Assembly: GCA_036376595.1 (NCBI GenBank)
Contig: DASVAA010000111.1
Coordinates: 1-64,000, forward strand
DNA: 64,000 nucleotides
Direction of reading: 5' to 3'
Origin: SMAG-U1939 sp036376595
GTDB lineage: Bacteria > Chloroflexota > Ktedonobacteria > Ktedonobacterales > JADMIN01
In this document: positions 50,908 to 59,679 of the stretch, one piece after another
Position numbering within the stretch: position 1 is the first letter of the stretch
Layout of the letters: each line of letters opens with the position of its first letter
Translations under genes and position numbers: made by a program
Notes under the pieces: generated by a model
Database searches by the model: none
What the model was told of the DNA's origin: nothing
Seen by the model: the letters and a program-made list of their open reading frames with translations, nothing else

Positions 50908-51402
50908 ATGGCAGAAGAGAACTTCACGCTCACGACGTTCTACAGCTCGTGGAAGACGTACCAGGAACACATCAAAGAGTCGCTGGCGCCGCTGACCGCC
51001 GAGCAGCTCGCGCTGCGCGCAGCGCCTGGCCTGCGCTCCGTGGGTGAGAACGCCGCGCACATCATCGGTTGCCGTGCTGGCTGGTTCACCTACGTCCTAG
51101 GTGAGGACGTGGGCGAGGAGGTCAAGGCGACCACGAGCTGGGATGAGTCGGACGCTCCCGCACGCTCGGCCGCCGATCTGGTGCGGGGCCTCGACCTGAC
51201 CTGGCAGATGATGGCCGACCGCATCGCTCGGTGGAGTGACACCGACATGCGACAGACCTTCACCGACGACTGGGATGGCGAGCAGGTTCAGTTGTCGCGC
51301 GCTTGGATCGTCTGGCACGTGCTCGAACACGACCTGCACCACGGCGGCGAGATCTCGCTCACCCTGGGCATGCACGGCATCCCGGCGCAGTTCCCCGGCT
51401 GA
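50908..51402 (+). CDS. DinB-family protein
   Basis: 164 residues forming a four-helix bundle. Candidate metal-binding histidines are in ENAAHIIGCRAGW and in VLEHDLHHGGEISLTLG, the usual DinB positions. DinB/YfiT-like proteins act as thiol-dependent transferases or remain uncharacterised. The ATG at 50908 (MAEENF) begins the conserved part; another in-frame ATG lies 15 bp upstream with GGAG between them. Substrate unknown. Confidence 0.85.
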   Translation: MAEENFTLTTFYSSWKTYQEHIKESLAPLTAEQLALRAAPGLRSVGENAAHIIGCRAGWFTYVLGEDVGEEVKATTSWDESDAPARSAADLVRGLDLTWQMMADRIARWSDTDMRQTFTDDWDGEQVQLSRAWIVWHVLEHDLHHGGEISLTLGMHGIPAQFPG

Positions 51403-51431
51403 GTGGGTATGGCTGGCTGCTTGTGTGCTCG

Positions 51432-52229
51432 CTATGCCATCCCAAGAAAGTCCACGATTGCCGGCGCGAAAGCGGGATTGAGGACCGCGCTCATGTGATC
51501 GCCCGCGATGACGCGGAGCTGCGCCTGCGGGATGGCGGCCGCCAGCGCCTCTGGCCGCGTGGCGAGGGGATCCGCATCGCCCACCAGGACAAGCGTGGGC
51601 GCAGTGATCTGATCGAACGGGATGGTGCTGGTGAACGAGGCCTCCGCACAGGCTGCCAGCGCCTCCCGATCGGTCCCCACACGGTCAGCCAGGGCGCGGA
51701 AGCGCATCGCAATCGGATTCTGGATGCTGGCCGCATCGGGCGCTCGGAGCGCGGCGGCGATACTGCCCCGTGCCGCTGGCGTTGCCTGAGAGGCCACCAA
51801 GCCCTGGCGCTCCACGAGGCCGCCGCCGACGCCGCCCACCACCAGCCGGCGCACCCGCGCATCCTGGCTGGCAGTCAGCAGCGAGACTATCGCGCCCATC
51901 GAGTAGCCCGCCAGGTCTATCTGTGGCGCTCTGGTGAGGTCAAAGAGCCGGCGCAGATCGGCCGCCATCTTGTCCTCACCGTAGAAGCTGGGATCGTGCG
52001 GTTTCCCTGAGGCGCCATGTCCGCGCGCGTCCAGGGCCAGCACCCGGCGCCCGGCACGCACCAGCGCCGCGACGACCCCCGGCGCGACCCAATTGAGGTT
52101 GGCGTCGGCGATAAAGCCGTGATGCAGCACCACGGGAGGCATCCGCGCGGCCGGAGTTGCATCCGCCGCGTCGGTTCCCCACTCCTGATACATGATCTCG
52201 GTGCCGTCAAACGACGAGAAGCGCGGCAT
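51432..52229 (-). CDS. alpha/beta hydrolase
   Basis: 265 residues. The catalytic triad is complete: Ser110 in DLAGYSMGAIV, Asp220 in LVGDADPLAT and His245 in AGDHMSAV. The N-terminal oxyanion strand is PPVVLHHGFIADANLNWVAP and the ALDARGHGASGKP motif is typical. Probably an esterase or lipase of small substrates. It starts 4 bp after the gene encoding the coupled PrsW partner ends, so these three minus-strand genes likely form one operon. Confidence 0.87.
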   Translation of the reverse strand: MPRFSSFDGTEIMYQEWGTDAADATPAARMPPVVLHHGFIADANLNWVAPGVVAALVRAGRRVLALDARGHGASGKPHDPSFYGEDKMAADLRRLFDLTRAPQIDLAGYSMGAIVSLLTASQDARVRRLVVGGVGGGLVERQGLVASQATPAARGSIAAALRAPDAASIQNPIAMRFRALADRVGTDREALAACAEASFTSTIPFDQITAPTLVLVGDADPLATRPEALAAAIPQAQLRVIAGDHMSAVLNPAFAPAIVDFLGMA

Positions 52230-52233
52230 GCGC

Positions 52234-53037
52234 TCAACTCCCCTGGCTGGTCGCGCTGTAAAACGTGACGTGCGTGTAGACTGCTTCGCCCCGCTGGCCC
52301 GGCGATGGCTCGGTCGCTGCCAGCACCAGCTCGGATTCTCCCGCCATGGTCAGGTCCACCGTGCGTGTCTGCTGGCCGTTGATAAAGAGCACCAGCGCAT
52401 CCTGGCCGTTATCGGCGCCGGGCTGGTAGACCACTGAAAACGTGTTGGGCGTGTAGCCGTCAGTATGCCACGCGCTGCTGTATGCCGAGACACAGGTATC
52501 ATTGCCAAACCGGTCAGTGATGCCGGTACAGATCAGGTACGCGCCAGACTGGTCGAACGCGAGGTACTCGTCGTTGCTAAACGCCACCACCGGCTCCTGG
52601 ATGTTCGTCACCGAGGCGTCGGGAGCCAGCGTGGCGCTGAGATAGAAGCCCTGGGTCAGCAGATCGGCGTGTTCGCTGGGTACGAACCGGCAGCCCTCGC
52701 GCGTGCTGCTGTCGACGTCGAGGCCATTCGCGACGAGCGAGCAGCCGGCGTCAGCCGCGCGCCATGCGCTGCTATCGTTGGGCACGCCGTCGAAGACCTT
52801 GGTCATGCCGGCGGGTATGGCCGAGTGGTTGACCAAGAGCGGTCCTGCGGCGGCAAGCGCAATCGCGGCCACGGTGAGGACGACCACCATCAGACCGAAG
52901 ATCAGGCCGAAGCGCCCGGTAAAGAAGCTCTTCGGGCGCTTCGCGAGCGGCTGCCCATCCACCGGAGCTTGAGATGGCTGCGGCGCCGGCGCTGGGGCAG
53001 CTGGCGCAGCTGGCGTAAAAGGTGACGGTATGTTCAA
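52234..53037 (-). CDS. single-pass membrane protein translationally coupled to PrsW
   Basis: 267 residues, not recognised. A Pro/Ala-rich cytoplasmic segment (PSPFTPAAPAAPAPAPQPSQ) is followed by a basic patch, one helix (FGLIFGLMVVVLTVAAIALA) and an extracytoplasmic domain of about 200 residues rich in beta strands with four to six cysteines, ending SATSQGS. The pattern is compatible with a lectin-like beta-sandwich, a guess from strand spacing only. The start is taken as TTG 53037, whose bases overlap the PrsW stop (TTGA), with GGAGGG eight bases upstream inside the prsW gene. The in-frame extension further upstream is a shadow of prsW. Confidence 0.65.
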   Translation of the reverse strand: MNIPSPFTPAAPAAPAPAPQPSQAPVDGQPLAKRPKSFFTGRFGLIFGLMVVVLTVAAIALAAAGPLLVNHSAIPAGMTKVFDGVPNDSSAWRAADAGCSLVANGLDVDSSTREGCRFVPSEHADLLTQGFYLSATLAPDASVTNIQEPVVAFSNDEYLAFDQSGAYLICTGITDRFGNDTCVSAYSSAWHTDGYTPNTFSVVYQPGADNGQDALVLFINGQQTRTVDLTMAGESELVLAATEPSPGQRGEAVYTHVTFYSATSQGS

Positions 53038-54671
53038 CGGGCCAGCCCTCCAATCATCGCTGGCGCGGCGCTGGCGTCGTAGGGTGCGGGTATCCCGCCA
53101 ACCGGCAGAGAGTCGCTCATGCGCTTGCGCCAGCCGCGCATCAGCCCCTGCATCACGACGATCAGCACAATGAGGATCAGCACGTCGGGCATGAGGAAGA
53201 GCAGGTCGAGGTACTGAAGTGGAAGCTGCCCGATGCTGAAGGGCTGTTCGAGCGCCTTCACCACCGGATCGGGCAGCAGCAAGACCAACACCGTGCTGCC
53301 GTTGAAGATCGCGTGTTGCAAGACCGCGTAGACCAGGCAGCCGAAGCCGCGCAGCCACCGCAGGCGCACGCCACGTCCATTGATGAAGTAGTACCAGCCG
53401 AGCGCGACCATGCCGGCTCCCAGGCCGTGCAACAGACCCGCTCCGACGCGCACCAGCGCGACGATGACCCAGTCCGCCTGGCCGGTACCGATATAGGTAA
53501 AGGTAGTCTCGAACATGTCGAAGCCGATGCCGCCCGCTAATCCCACCAAGAAGGCGGCCATCGGGGTGCGCAGCCGCGGCATGATCACGATCGCCGCCAG
53601 CGGCTTGACGCCCTCTTCGATCAGCGGCGCCCCCACCGACAGCTCAAGCAGCAGATGGATTAGCGTAGACGGATCACGCGGGTTGATGTTGGTGGTCGAA
53701 GAAGGGGAGATGAGGCCGACGACTTGACCGAAGATCACTTCGAGTAGGATTGCCAGCAGCGGCGCGAGCGTGCAGCCGTAGATCAGCGACATCCAGACGT
53801 GGCGTCGGGTCGCGGGGTAGTGCAGCCGCCAGGCCACGAACGCCAGAATCGCCAGCGCGGGCAGAATGCCCGAGAGTAGGACCTCCGGCAGGCTGGCAAG
53901 CGCGGGACCGGGACCGCTGCCTAGGTCGAGGTGCCACTGCAAGATCGCCGCGATCAACACGGCCACCGTTAGCCCGACGAAGAGCAGCGGATTGGGCAGC
54001 GTGAAGCGCGGAGAGGCTTTGCGCAGCAGCCCTCGTATCCCGTAGTAGATCGTGATGCCGCCACCAGCTAGTCCGGCGATCAGCGGGACCACGACGATGT
54101 CGAGCACCGGCAGGCTGTCGAGAGTGCCCCCCACCGCTTCGACCAGCGCCACAAGCGCCACCAGCACGCTGAAGAGGATGGCGACCACGCCCATGCCGAG
54201 CACGAAGCCTGACACCACCTGCGCGTAGTCTTCCGCTCGCGATGGATACAGCTTGCGATAGGCGGCGAAGGATGGATACATGAACGGCGAGGGATAGCCG
54301 TAGCCGGAATAATGGCCGTAAGCAGGCCAGCCGTAGCCGGAATAGCCCGCGTAATAGGGCGACGGCGCGTAGCCCGCGGCCGCCACGCTGGCGGCCGCGG
54401 GCGCACTATAGCCGGGCGGCTGGATCCCTTGCGCATAGACCGGATAGCCGGGAGGATGTGTCCCGCTGGCAACGGGCGCGACGGCGGCGGCTGAGGATGC
54501 CGGAGAGGGCCGAGGACTGGAGGGCATGGGAGGCACGCTCGCTGCCGTCGGCGACGCGACGCCTGCCGGTCGGCCGGCACCCGCTGGCGGCAGCGCCACG
54601 CCGCAGACCGTGCACACGCTCTGGCCTGCGCCCACCGGGCTGCCACAATGCCCACAGGATCGTGATTCCAC
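53034..54671 (-). CDS. PrsW-family intramembrane protease with zinc ribbon
   Basis: About 545 residues from the GTG at 54671. The N-terminus is a zinc ribbon (CGHCG...CTVCG), then a Pro/Ser-rich and a Tyr/Gly/Pro-rich segment, then about eight helices. The PrsW motif LIEEGVKPLAAI gives Glu352, Glu353 and Lys356, the proposed glutamic-protease site; FDMFETTFTYIG and HGLGAGMVALGWYYF carry the other conserved residues. PrsW proteases cut membrane proteins such as anti-sigma factors. The GTG has a GAGAGGGGGG site; ATGs at 54695 and 54698 are in frame but lack one. The gene directly downstream encodes a single-pass membrane protein coupled by a TTGA overlap, a candidate partner or substrate. Confidence 0.85.
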   Translation of the reverse strand: MESRSCGHCGSPVGAGQSVCTVCGVALPPAGAGRPAGVASPTAASVPPMPSSPRPSPASSAAAVAPVASGTHPPGYPVYAQGIQPPGYSAPAAASVAAAGYAPSPYYAGYSGYGWPAYGHYSGYGYPSPFMYPSFAAYRKLYPSRAEDYAQVVSGFVLGMGVVAILFSVLVALVALVEAVGGTLDSLPVLDIVVVPLIAGLAGGGITIYYGIRGLLRKASPRFTLPNPLLFVGLTVAVLIAAILQWHLDLGSGPGPALASLPEVLLSGILPALAILAFVAWRLHYPATRRHVWMSLIYGCTLAPLLAILLEVIFGQVVGLISPSSTTNINPRDPSTLIHLLLELSVGAPLIEEGVKPLAAIVIMPRLRTPMAAFLVGLAGGIGFDMFETTFTYIGTGQADWVIVALVRVGAGLLHGLGAGMVALGWYYFINGRGVRLRWLRGFGCLVYAVLQHAIFNGSTVLVLLLPDPVVKALEQPFSIGQLPLQYLDLLFLMPDVLILIVLIVVMQGLMRGWRKRMSDSLPVGGIPAPYDASAAPAMIGGLAR

Positions 54672-54874
54672 CGTCCCCCCTCTCGATACCCACATCATCG
54701 TAAGCCGCGCACCAGTGGCAGTGCGACGGGCCATGTGCGTGCGGTCATGTGCGTGCAGTATAGCAGAAGCCCGGCCACCTGGCACTATGGATGGGCTTAC
54801 CGCCTCGCGAGGAGTGTGGTCCGAGTGGCTTCCAGAGGAGATACGCGGCAAAGAGTACCTTGGTTCGAGTCTGC

Positions 54875-54915
54875 CTCCCCCTCGCCCCGCAGGGAGAGGG
54901 GGTCGGGGGGTGAGG
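54875..54915. repeat. CTCGCCCCGCAGGGAGAGG-type dispersed element
   Basis: CCCCCTC (54877-54883) pairs with GAGGGGG (54896-54902), followed by TCGGGGGGTGAGGACCCC. This string resembles a short element met repeatedly in unrelated GC-rich genomes. It lies just after the dnaE stop and could serve as terminator. Confidence 0.55.
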
Positions 54916-54919
54916 ACCC

Positions 54920-57900
54920 CTAAGCCCGCGCGGACAGCGGCACCGGCTCGACGGTGTTCGGCCCCAATATCTCCTCCAGGCGCGACATCAGCTCTGGGCA
55001 GTACTTGATGCCCTGGCCGCTTGTGGGCTGTGTGAGGCGCGCTTCCCAGCGGCCGTTGCGCACCAGCAGCTCGAAGCGATCGTCGCCGGGGTAGCGGTTG
55101 AGGGCCGTATAGACCTGCTCTAGCCGCGCCAGCTCGATGGAGTCGTTGGCGCCGCGCGAGAGCCGGATGCGCAGCAGGTAGTCGCGGTGATTCATCTCAT
55201 CGTCGCTGACCTCGAAGACCTCCACCTCGTCGGCGACAAGCTGGGCTTCGTCGTTGCGGGTCGAGACAGTGCCAGTGACGAGCACGATCGCGTCTTGCTG
55301 CCAGCGGTCGGCGGTGGCGGCGTAGGTCTTGGGGAAGACGACGACCTCGATCGAGCCTTGCATATCTTCGAGCTGCACGGCGGCCATCGCGTCGCCCTTC
55401 TTGGTCATGATGCGCCGCACCTCGGTGATGCGCCCGCCGAGCGTTACCTTCTGCCCCGCCCACTCTTCGTTCAGCGCCGTCGTGAAGGTCTTCACGCGCT
55501 TCTTGAGCACCGCCGCGACGTGGGCCAGCGGATGCGCCGAGAGGTAGAGGTTGAGCAGCTCCTTCTCCCAGGCGAGGATCTGCTGCCGCGGGTATTCGGC
55601 GGCCTCGACTGGCGTAAAGCTCTCCGCAGGCTCGCCGGAAGCGCCACCGAAGAGGCTGTGCTGGCCGATCTCGCGCATGCGGCGCTGCTGCTGGCCCAGC
55701 GCGAGCGCGCGGTCGAGCGAGTGCAGCAGCCGGCTGCGCCAGGCATGCGGCGCGACGCCGTCAGGCCGGCCGAGGGTATCGCACGCGCCCGCCTTGATCA
55801 GGCACTCGACGGCGCCGCGGGTGAGGTTCTTGCTCTCGGTGCGGGCGAAGACATCGGCCAGCGAGGTGAAGGAACCGCCGTTGCGCCGCGCCTCCAGCAG
55901 CTCTTCGATGGGCCGCGAGCCGACGTTCTTGATTGCCAGCAGGCCGAAGCGCACGGCCCAGGCGTCCTCGGAGGCAGAGGGATTCACCACAGAGGAAACG
56001 GAGGGAACGGAGGAAGAGAAGGAGGGGGCAGATGAATTCAAGCGCTCTACGGTGAAGCCGATGTCGCTGGCGTTGACGTCGGGCGGCAGCACCTCGACAC
56101 CCATGCGGCGGCACTCCTCGACCGCCGCGACCACCTTCTTGGCGTCGCCGGCCTCGGTGGTGAGCGTCGCCGCCATGAACTCGGCGGTGTAGTTGGCCTT
56201 GAGGTACGCGGTCTGGTACGCCACCCAGGCGTAGGCGCAGGCGTGGCTGTTGTGCGAGACGATGCGGTTGGCGATGTAGTTGAGCGGGCCATCCGGCGCC
56301 ATCTCAACGTCGTAGGTCATCGCGGCGCCGCACGGCGTGATGGAGACGATCGGATCGCCGTTGGTGGCGTGCGCCACGCCGAGATGGCGCAGCACAACAG
56401 GCTTGAAGTCTTCGGGCGTGACGACCACGTAGGGCAGGTCACCATACTTCGCGGCAAAGTAGGCGGCATCGCGGTCCATGCCGTCCATTTCCCAGTAGAT
56501 GCCGTTGAAGTAGAAGTCGCAGATACGCCCGTTGGCGAGCACTTTGTGCATCTCGAACGCGATGCCCTGCTCGATCAGCCACTCGCACATGTCGCGCTCC
56601 GGCTGGCTCGCGCACCACATGCCATTCGAGGCGATCGAGCAGCGGCCGTAGCCCGGCCTGGTGTCGTAGCAGGCACGCGTGTTGGCGAGGGACTTGGCGA
56701 TGAGGCTGGCTTTCCACTCCGGATCATTGGCGTAGAGCCACTTGACCCGCTCTTGAGCCGCCGCGAACCCCTTGCGCGCGAGATCTGGATACATCTCGTG
56801 CATCCGCCGCATGTGCTGGCGCAAATCTTCGGGATCGCGCGCTGCCTGATAGGCTTTCACGCGCGCACTCACACGTGCCCGGTGCTCCGCGCTGCGGTTG
56901 AGTCGCGAGATCATGGCACGCCGAGCCACACGCTGCCGCTCGTTGACACGCCGCGGAGCCACGATCAGCTCCGTGCCCACGGCCATCTCGCGCGCCTCAC
57001 GGTAGCCCTCGGTCGTCAGCAGGCGGTGCTCCGGTGTGACATTGATCGTCTTGCCGGAGGCGGTGCGGATGTGGAGCAGCGCCTTGCGGCCGGTGCGGAC
57101 GATGCGCGCGACCTTGTGCGGGCGAATCTGCCCGTCGGGCCACATCGCCATGATCTCCGTCGGCGGGTTCTTGTAGGCGGCGGAGAGGGTCGTGCGGCGG
57201 CCGTCGGGAAGCTGAATCTCCGTCGAGCCATGGGCGCACTTGTTGAAGCCGTAGCCGGCGAACGGCTCGATGAAAGTGTAGATCTCCTCAGCCACCTGCT
57301 GGCTGATGCCATTCTTGACGCAGCCCTTGACGAACTTGTCACGGTAGCTTGCCATCTCAGAGGCGAGCTTCTTCGACATCGCCTTGCGGAACTTGTCTAC
57401 CTCACCCCAAGTGAAGCCCGCGAGTTGAATGGCAACCAGCAGCACCTGGTCCTGGTACACGATCACGCCGTACGACTCGCGCAGGATCGGCTCGAGGCTG
57501 GGGTGCAGGTAGCGGATCTCGCCGCCGCTGTTCTTGGCCTTGACGAACTGCGGAATCGAATCCATCGGGCCAGGCCGATAAAGGGCGACCATCGCCATCA
57601 CGTCCTCGATGCAGGTCGGCTTCAACTCGCGGATGTAGGTGCGCATGGCGCTCGATTCGAGCTGGAAGACGCCCGTAGTCTCGCCCTCGCCCAGCAGCGC
57701 GTAGGTCTTGGCGTCGTCGGTCGGCAGGCGGTCGAGGTCGAGGTCTACACCGCGCGTCTCCTGGAGGAAGCGCTTGCAGTTCATCAGGATCGTGAGGTTC
57801 GAGAGGCCCAGGAAATCGAACTTGATCAGACCCAGGTCCTCGATGTGCATCTGCTCGTATTGCGAGACCAGCCAACTATTCGAGGGGTCTTTGGGGTCGC

Positions 57901-59473
57901 GCAATTGCAAGGGCACCACCGTGTCGAGCGGCACTTTCGAGATCACCACGCCCGCGGCGTGGATGCCGGTGCTGCGCACGGTGCCTTCGAGGTCGCGCGC
58001 CATATCCACCAGGTCCCGGATCTGGCCGCTGGCGTCGTAGAGCTGTTTGAGGTCGCGCACCTCTTTGAGCGAGCCGTCAATTGTCACCTTGGGGCCGGCG
58101 GGGATCAGCCGCGCCACGCGGTCGGCCTCGTTCTGCATCCCTTTGACGCGTCCGACGTCGCGCACGGCGGCTTTGGCGGCCATCGTGTTGAAGGTGACGA
58201 TCTGGCCCACACTATCCCAGCCGTATTTGTCGGACACGTAGCGGATCACCTCGTCGCGACGGTCGTCGGGGAAGTCCATGTCAATATCGGGCAGACCTTT
58301 GCGTTCGGGGTTGAGGAACCGCTCGAAGGGCAGCGCATAGAGCAGCGGGTCTACGTTGGTGATGCCCAGCGTGTACGAGACGAGGCTGCCGGCCGCCGAG
58401 CCGCGGGCGACGCAGCGCATGCCGTGGCCGCGCGCGTAGTTGACGTAGTCCCAAACGATCAGGAAGTACGAAGTCAGCCCCTTCTCGCGGATGATGCCCA
58501 GCTCGTAGCCCAGCCGCTGCTCCACAGCCTCGCTGACCGCGCCGAAGCGCTCGACTGCGCCGGCCAGGCACAGTGCGCGCAGGTAGTCGTTCTGGTCGCC
58601 GTAGTCGGGCGGGATCGTGTAGTTGGGCAGCAGATTGGCGCCGAAGGGGATTTCGACCTCGCAGCGCTCGGCCACGCGCACGGTATTGGTGAGCGCCTCG
58701 GGCAGCTCGGGGAAGAGTGCCGCCATCTCCCGCGGCGTCTTGAGGTAATATTCGTGACTGTCGAACTTCATGCGCTTGGGATCGTCGAGCGTCTTGCCGG
58801 TCTGCACGCAGAGCAGCACATCCTGGGCGCTGGCGTCGTCGGCGGCGACGTAGTGCAGGTCGTTGGTGGCGAGCAGTGGGGCGTCCGTCTCGCGCGCCAG
58901 CTCGTAGAGCAGCGGGTTGAGCTGGTTCTGCGGCGACTCCGGCGCGCGGTGGTCCTGGATCTCGATGTAGAAGTTGTCGGGGCCGAAAACGTCCTGATAC
59001 CAGCGGGCGGCGGTGCGGGCGCCGTTGAGGTCGCCCTTGAGCAACAGTTCGGGGATCTCGCCGGAGAGGCAGCCGGAGGTGACGATCAGCCCCGCGGCGT
59101 GCGCGGCGAGCACCTTCTTATCCACCCGCGGACGGTAATGGTAGCCGCGGGTGTGGGCAATGGTGGTCAGCTTGAGCAGGTTGTGGTAGCCGGTGTTGTT
59201 CTGCGCCAGTAGCAGCAGATGATTGTACTCGTAGCGCCCGGTCTTTTCCTCGATGCTCGGCGCCAGATACCCCTCCACGCCGAGCACAGGACGGACGCCC
59301 GCCGCCTTGGCCGCCTTGTAAAACTCGATGGCGCCGTACATGCCGCCGTGGTCGGTGAGCGCCAGCGCGTCCATGCCGCCCGCCTTGGCCGCCGCGATCA
59401 GCTTCTTGATGCGCGACTGGCCGTCGAGCAGGCTGTATTCCGAGTGGACGTGCAGGTGGGCGAAGTCGGCCAC
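54920..59473 (-). CDS. dnaE: DNA polymerase III subunit alpha, intein-containing
   Basis: 1517 residues in the precursor, about 1187 after splicing, normal for DnaE1. The PHP domain opens with HLHVHSEYSLLDGQ and LTDHGGMYGAIEF. The polymerase palm has LPDIDMDFPDDRR near 395-405. The fingers region GYGFNK is interrupted at residue 746 by the intein and resumes SHACAYAWVAYQTAYLKANY at 1076. The helix-hairpin-helix (LAIKNVGSRPIEELLEARRN) and OB fold (VTLGGRITEVRRIMTKKGDA) follow. Residues about 1146-1165 (SVPSVSSVVNPS) come from a dispersed repeat inserted in frame. The start is GTG 59473, nine bases after AGGAGGT; the longer open frame begins at a TTG without a ribosome site. Confidence 0.95.
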   Translation of the reverse strand: MADFAHLHVHSEYSLLDGQSRIKKLIAAAKAGGMDALALTDHGGMYGAIEFYKAAKAAGVRPVLGVEGYLAPSIEEKTGRYEYNHLLLLAQNNTGYHNLLKLTTIAHTRGYHYRPRVDKKVLAAHAAGLIVTSGCLSGEIPELLLKGDLNGARTAARWYQDVFGPDNFYIEIQDHRAPESPQNQLNPLLYELARETDAPLLATNDLHYVAADDASAQDVLLCVQTGKTLDDPKRMKFDSHEYYLKTPREMAALFPELPEALTNTVRVAERCEVEIPFGANLLPNYTIPPDYGDQNDYLRALCLAGAVERFGAVSEAVEQRLGYELGIIREKGLTSYFLIVWDYVNYARGHGMRCVARGSAAGSLVSYTLGITNVDPLLYALPFERFLNPERKGLPDIDMDFPDDRRDEVIRYVSDKYGWDSVGQIVTFNTMAAKAAVRDVGRVKGMQNEADRVARLIPAGPKVTIDGSLKEVRDLKQLYDASGQIRDLVDMARDLEGTVRSTGIHAAGVVISKVPLDTVVPLQLRDPKDPSNSWLVSQYEQMHIEDLGLIKFDFLGLSNLTILMNCKRFLQETRGVDLDLDRLPTDDAKTYALLGEGETTGVFQLESSAMRTYIRELKPTCIEDVMAMVALYRPGPMDSIPQFVKAKNSGGEIRYLHPSLEPILRESYGVIVYQDQVLLVAIQLAGFTWGEVDKFRKAMSKKLASEMASYRDKFVKGCVKNGISQQVAEEIYTFIEPFAGYGFNKCAHGSTEIQLPDGRRTTLSAAYKNPPTEIMAMWPDGQIRPHKVARIVRTGRKALLHIRTASGKTINVTPEHRLLTTEGYREAREMAVGTELIVAPRRVNERQRVARRAMISRLNRSAEHRARVSARVKAYQAARDPEDLRQHMRRMHEMYPDLARKGFAAAQERVKWLYANDPEWKASLIAKSLANTRACYDTRPGYGRCSIASNGMWCASQPERDMCEWLIEQGIAFEMHKVLANGRICDFYFNGIYWEMDGMDRDAAYFAAKYGDLPYVVVTPEDFKPVVLRHLGVAHATNGDPIVSITPCGAAMTYDVEMAPDGPLNYIANRIVSHNSHACAYAWVAYQTAYLKANYTAEFMAATLTTEAGDAKKVVAAVEECRRMGVEVLPPDVNASDIGFTVERLNSSAPSFSSSVPSVSSVVNPSASEDAWAVRFGLLAIKNVGSRPIEELLEARRNGGSFTSLADVFARTESKNLTRGAVECLIKAGACDTLGRPDGVAPHAWRSRLLHSLDRALALGQQQRRMREIGQHSLFGGASGEPAESFTPVEAAEYPRQQILAWEKELLNLYLSAHPLAHVAAVLKKRVKTFTTALNEEWAGQKVTLGGRITEVRRIMTKKGDAMAAVQLEDMQGSIEVVVFPKTYAATADRWQQDAIVLVTGTVSTRNDEAQLVADEVEVFEVSDDEMNHRDYLLRIRLSRGANDSIELARLEQVYTALNRYPGDDRFELLVRNGRWEARLTQPTSGQGIKYCPELMSRLEEILGPNTVEPVPLSARA
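55981..56036. repeat. dispersed purine-rich repeat inserted in frame in dnaE
   Basis: GATTCACCACAGAGGAAACG and the next 14 bp are identical to the intergenic copy at 30701-30734. On the dnaE sense strand it is pyrimidine-rich and stop-free, encoding a Ser/Val/Pro linker just before the IRFGL-type strand (here AWAVRFGLLAIKNVG). Confidence 0.85.
56249..57238 (-). mobile_element. DnaE intein (330 aa) with Vsr/DUF559-like nuclease region
   Basis: Cys1 (codon 57236-57238) starts block A CAHGSTEIQLPDG; block B is INVTPEHRLLT with the TxxH motif; block F/G is YDVEMAPDGPLNYIANRIVS then HN, followed by Ser+1 of the C-extein. All residues needed for splicing are present. Between the splicing blocks there is no LAGLIDADG motif. 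A basic helical stretch (NRSAEHRARVSARVKAYQAA) resembles NUMOD3-like DNA-binding repeats. It is followed by QPERDMCEWLIEQGIAFEMH and RICDFYFNGIYWEMDGMDRD, whose E...D...ExD pattern resembles Vsr, EDxHD or DUF559 nucleases. The insertion point is FNK|SHA, three residues beyond the site of the cyanobacterial split DnaE intein. Homing activity is inferred. Confidence 0.9.
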
Positions 59474-59679
59474 GGGCGGGATACCTCCTGGGCGATACAA
59501 GGGGGTCTGACTACAAACAGGCTAGCAGAACGCATGCCGGCTCAGCCCGTCGCACCCGCTCGCGCGATCAACGGGGCTGCGTAGGGGAGCGTAGCACGGA
59601 GCGGGCGCCGCTGCCATAGCTAAATCGGGCCGATCCGCTGTATGACCTGTTGCCTACACATGCACGATTGGCTGTCACG
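59474..59679. other. 206-bp gap between dnaE and the HNH gene
   Basis: It holds the dnaE ribosome site and presumably its promoter, though no consensus is clear. A GTAGGGG string at 59581 may be a decayed repeat. Nothing else is seen. Confidence 0.3.

Noticed and set aside
49010..50995. 661-codon frame overlapping the DHA2 exporter in another phase
   Set aside because: Arg/Ala-rich shadow; the exporter frame has clear transmembrane periodicity and motif A.
54852..54919. Small protein in the gap after dnaE
   Set aside because: The region is a dispersed palindromic element with low-complexity G and C runs; no ribosome site or plausible peptide.
56249..57238. Reading the DnaE insertion as a split intein or as a frame disruption
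   Set aside because: The reading frame is continuous, both splice junctions are in one gene, and Cys1, TxxH, HN and Ser+1 are all present.
56243..59212. 989-codon plus-strand open frame opposite dnaE
   Set aside because: Antisense shadow created by high GC; it contains no recognisable domain and dnaE homology is continuous on the minus strand.
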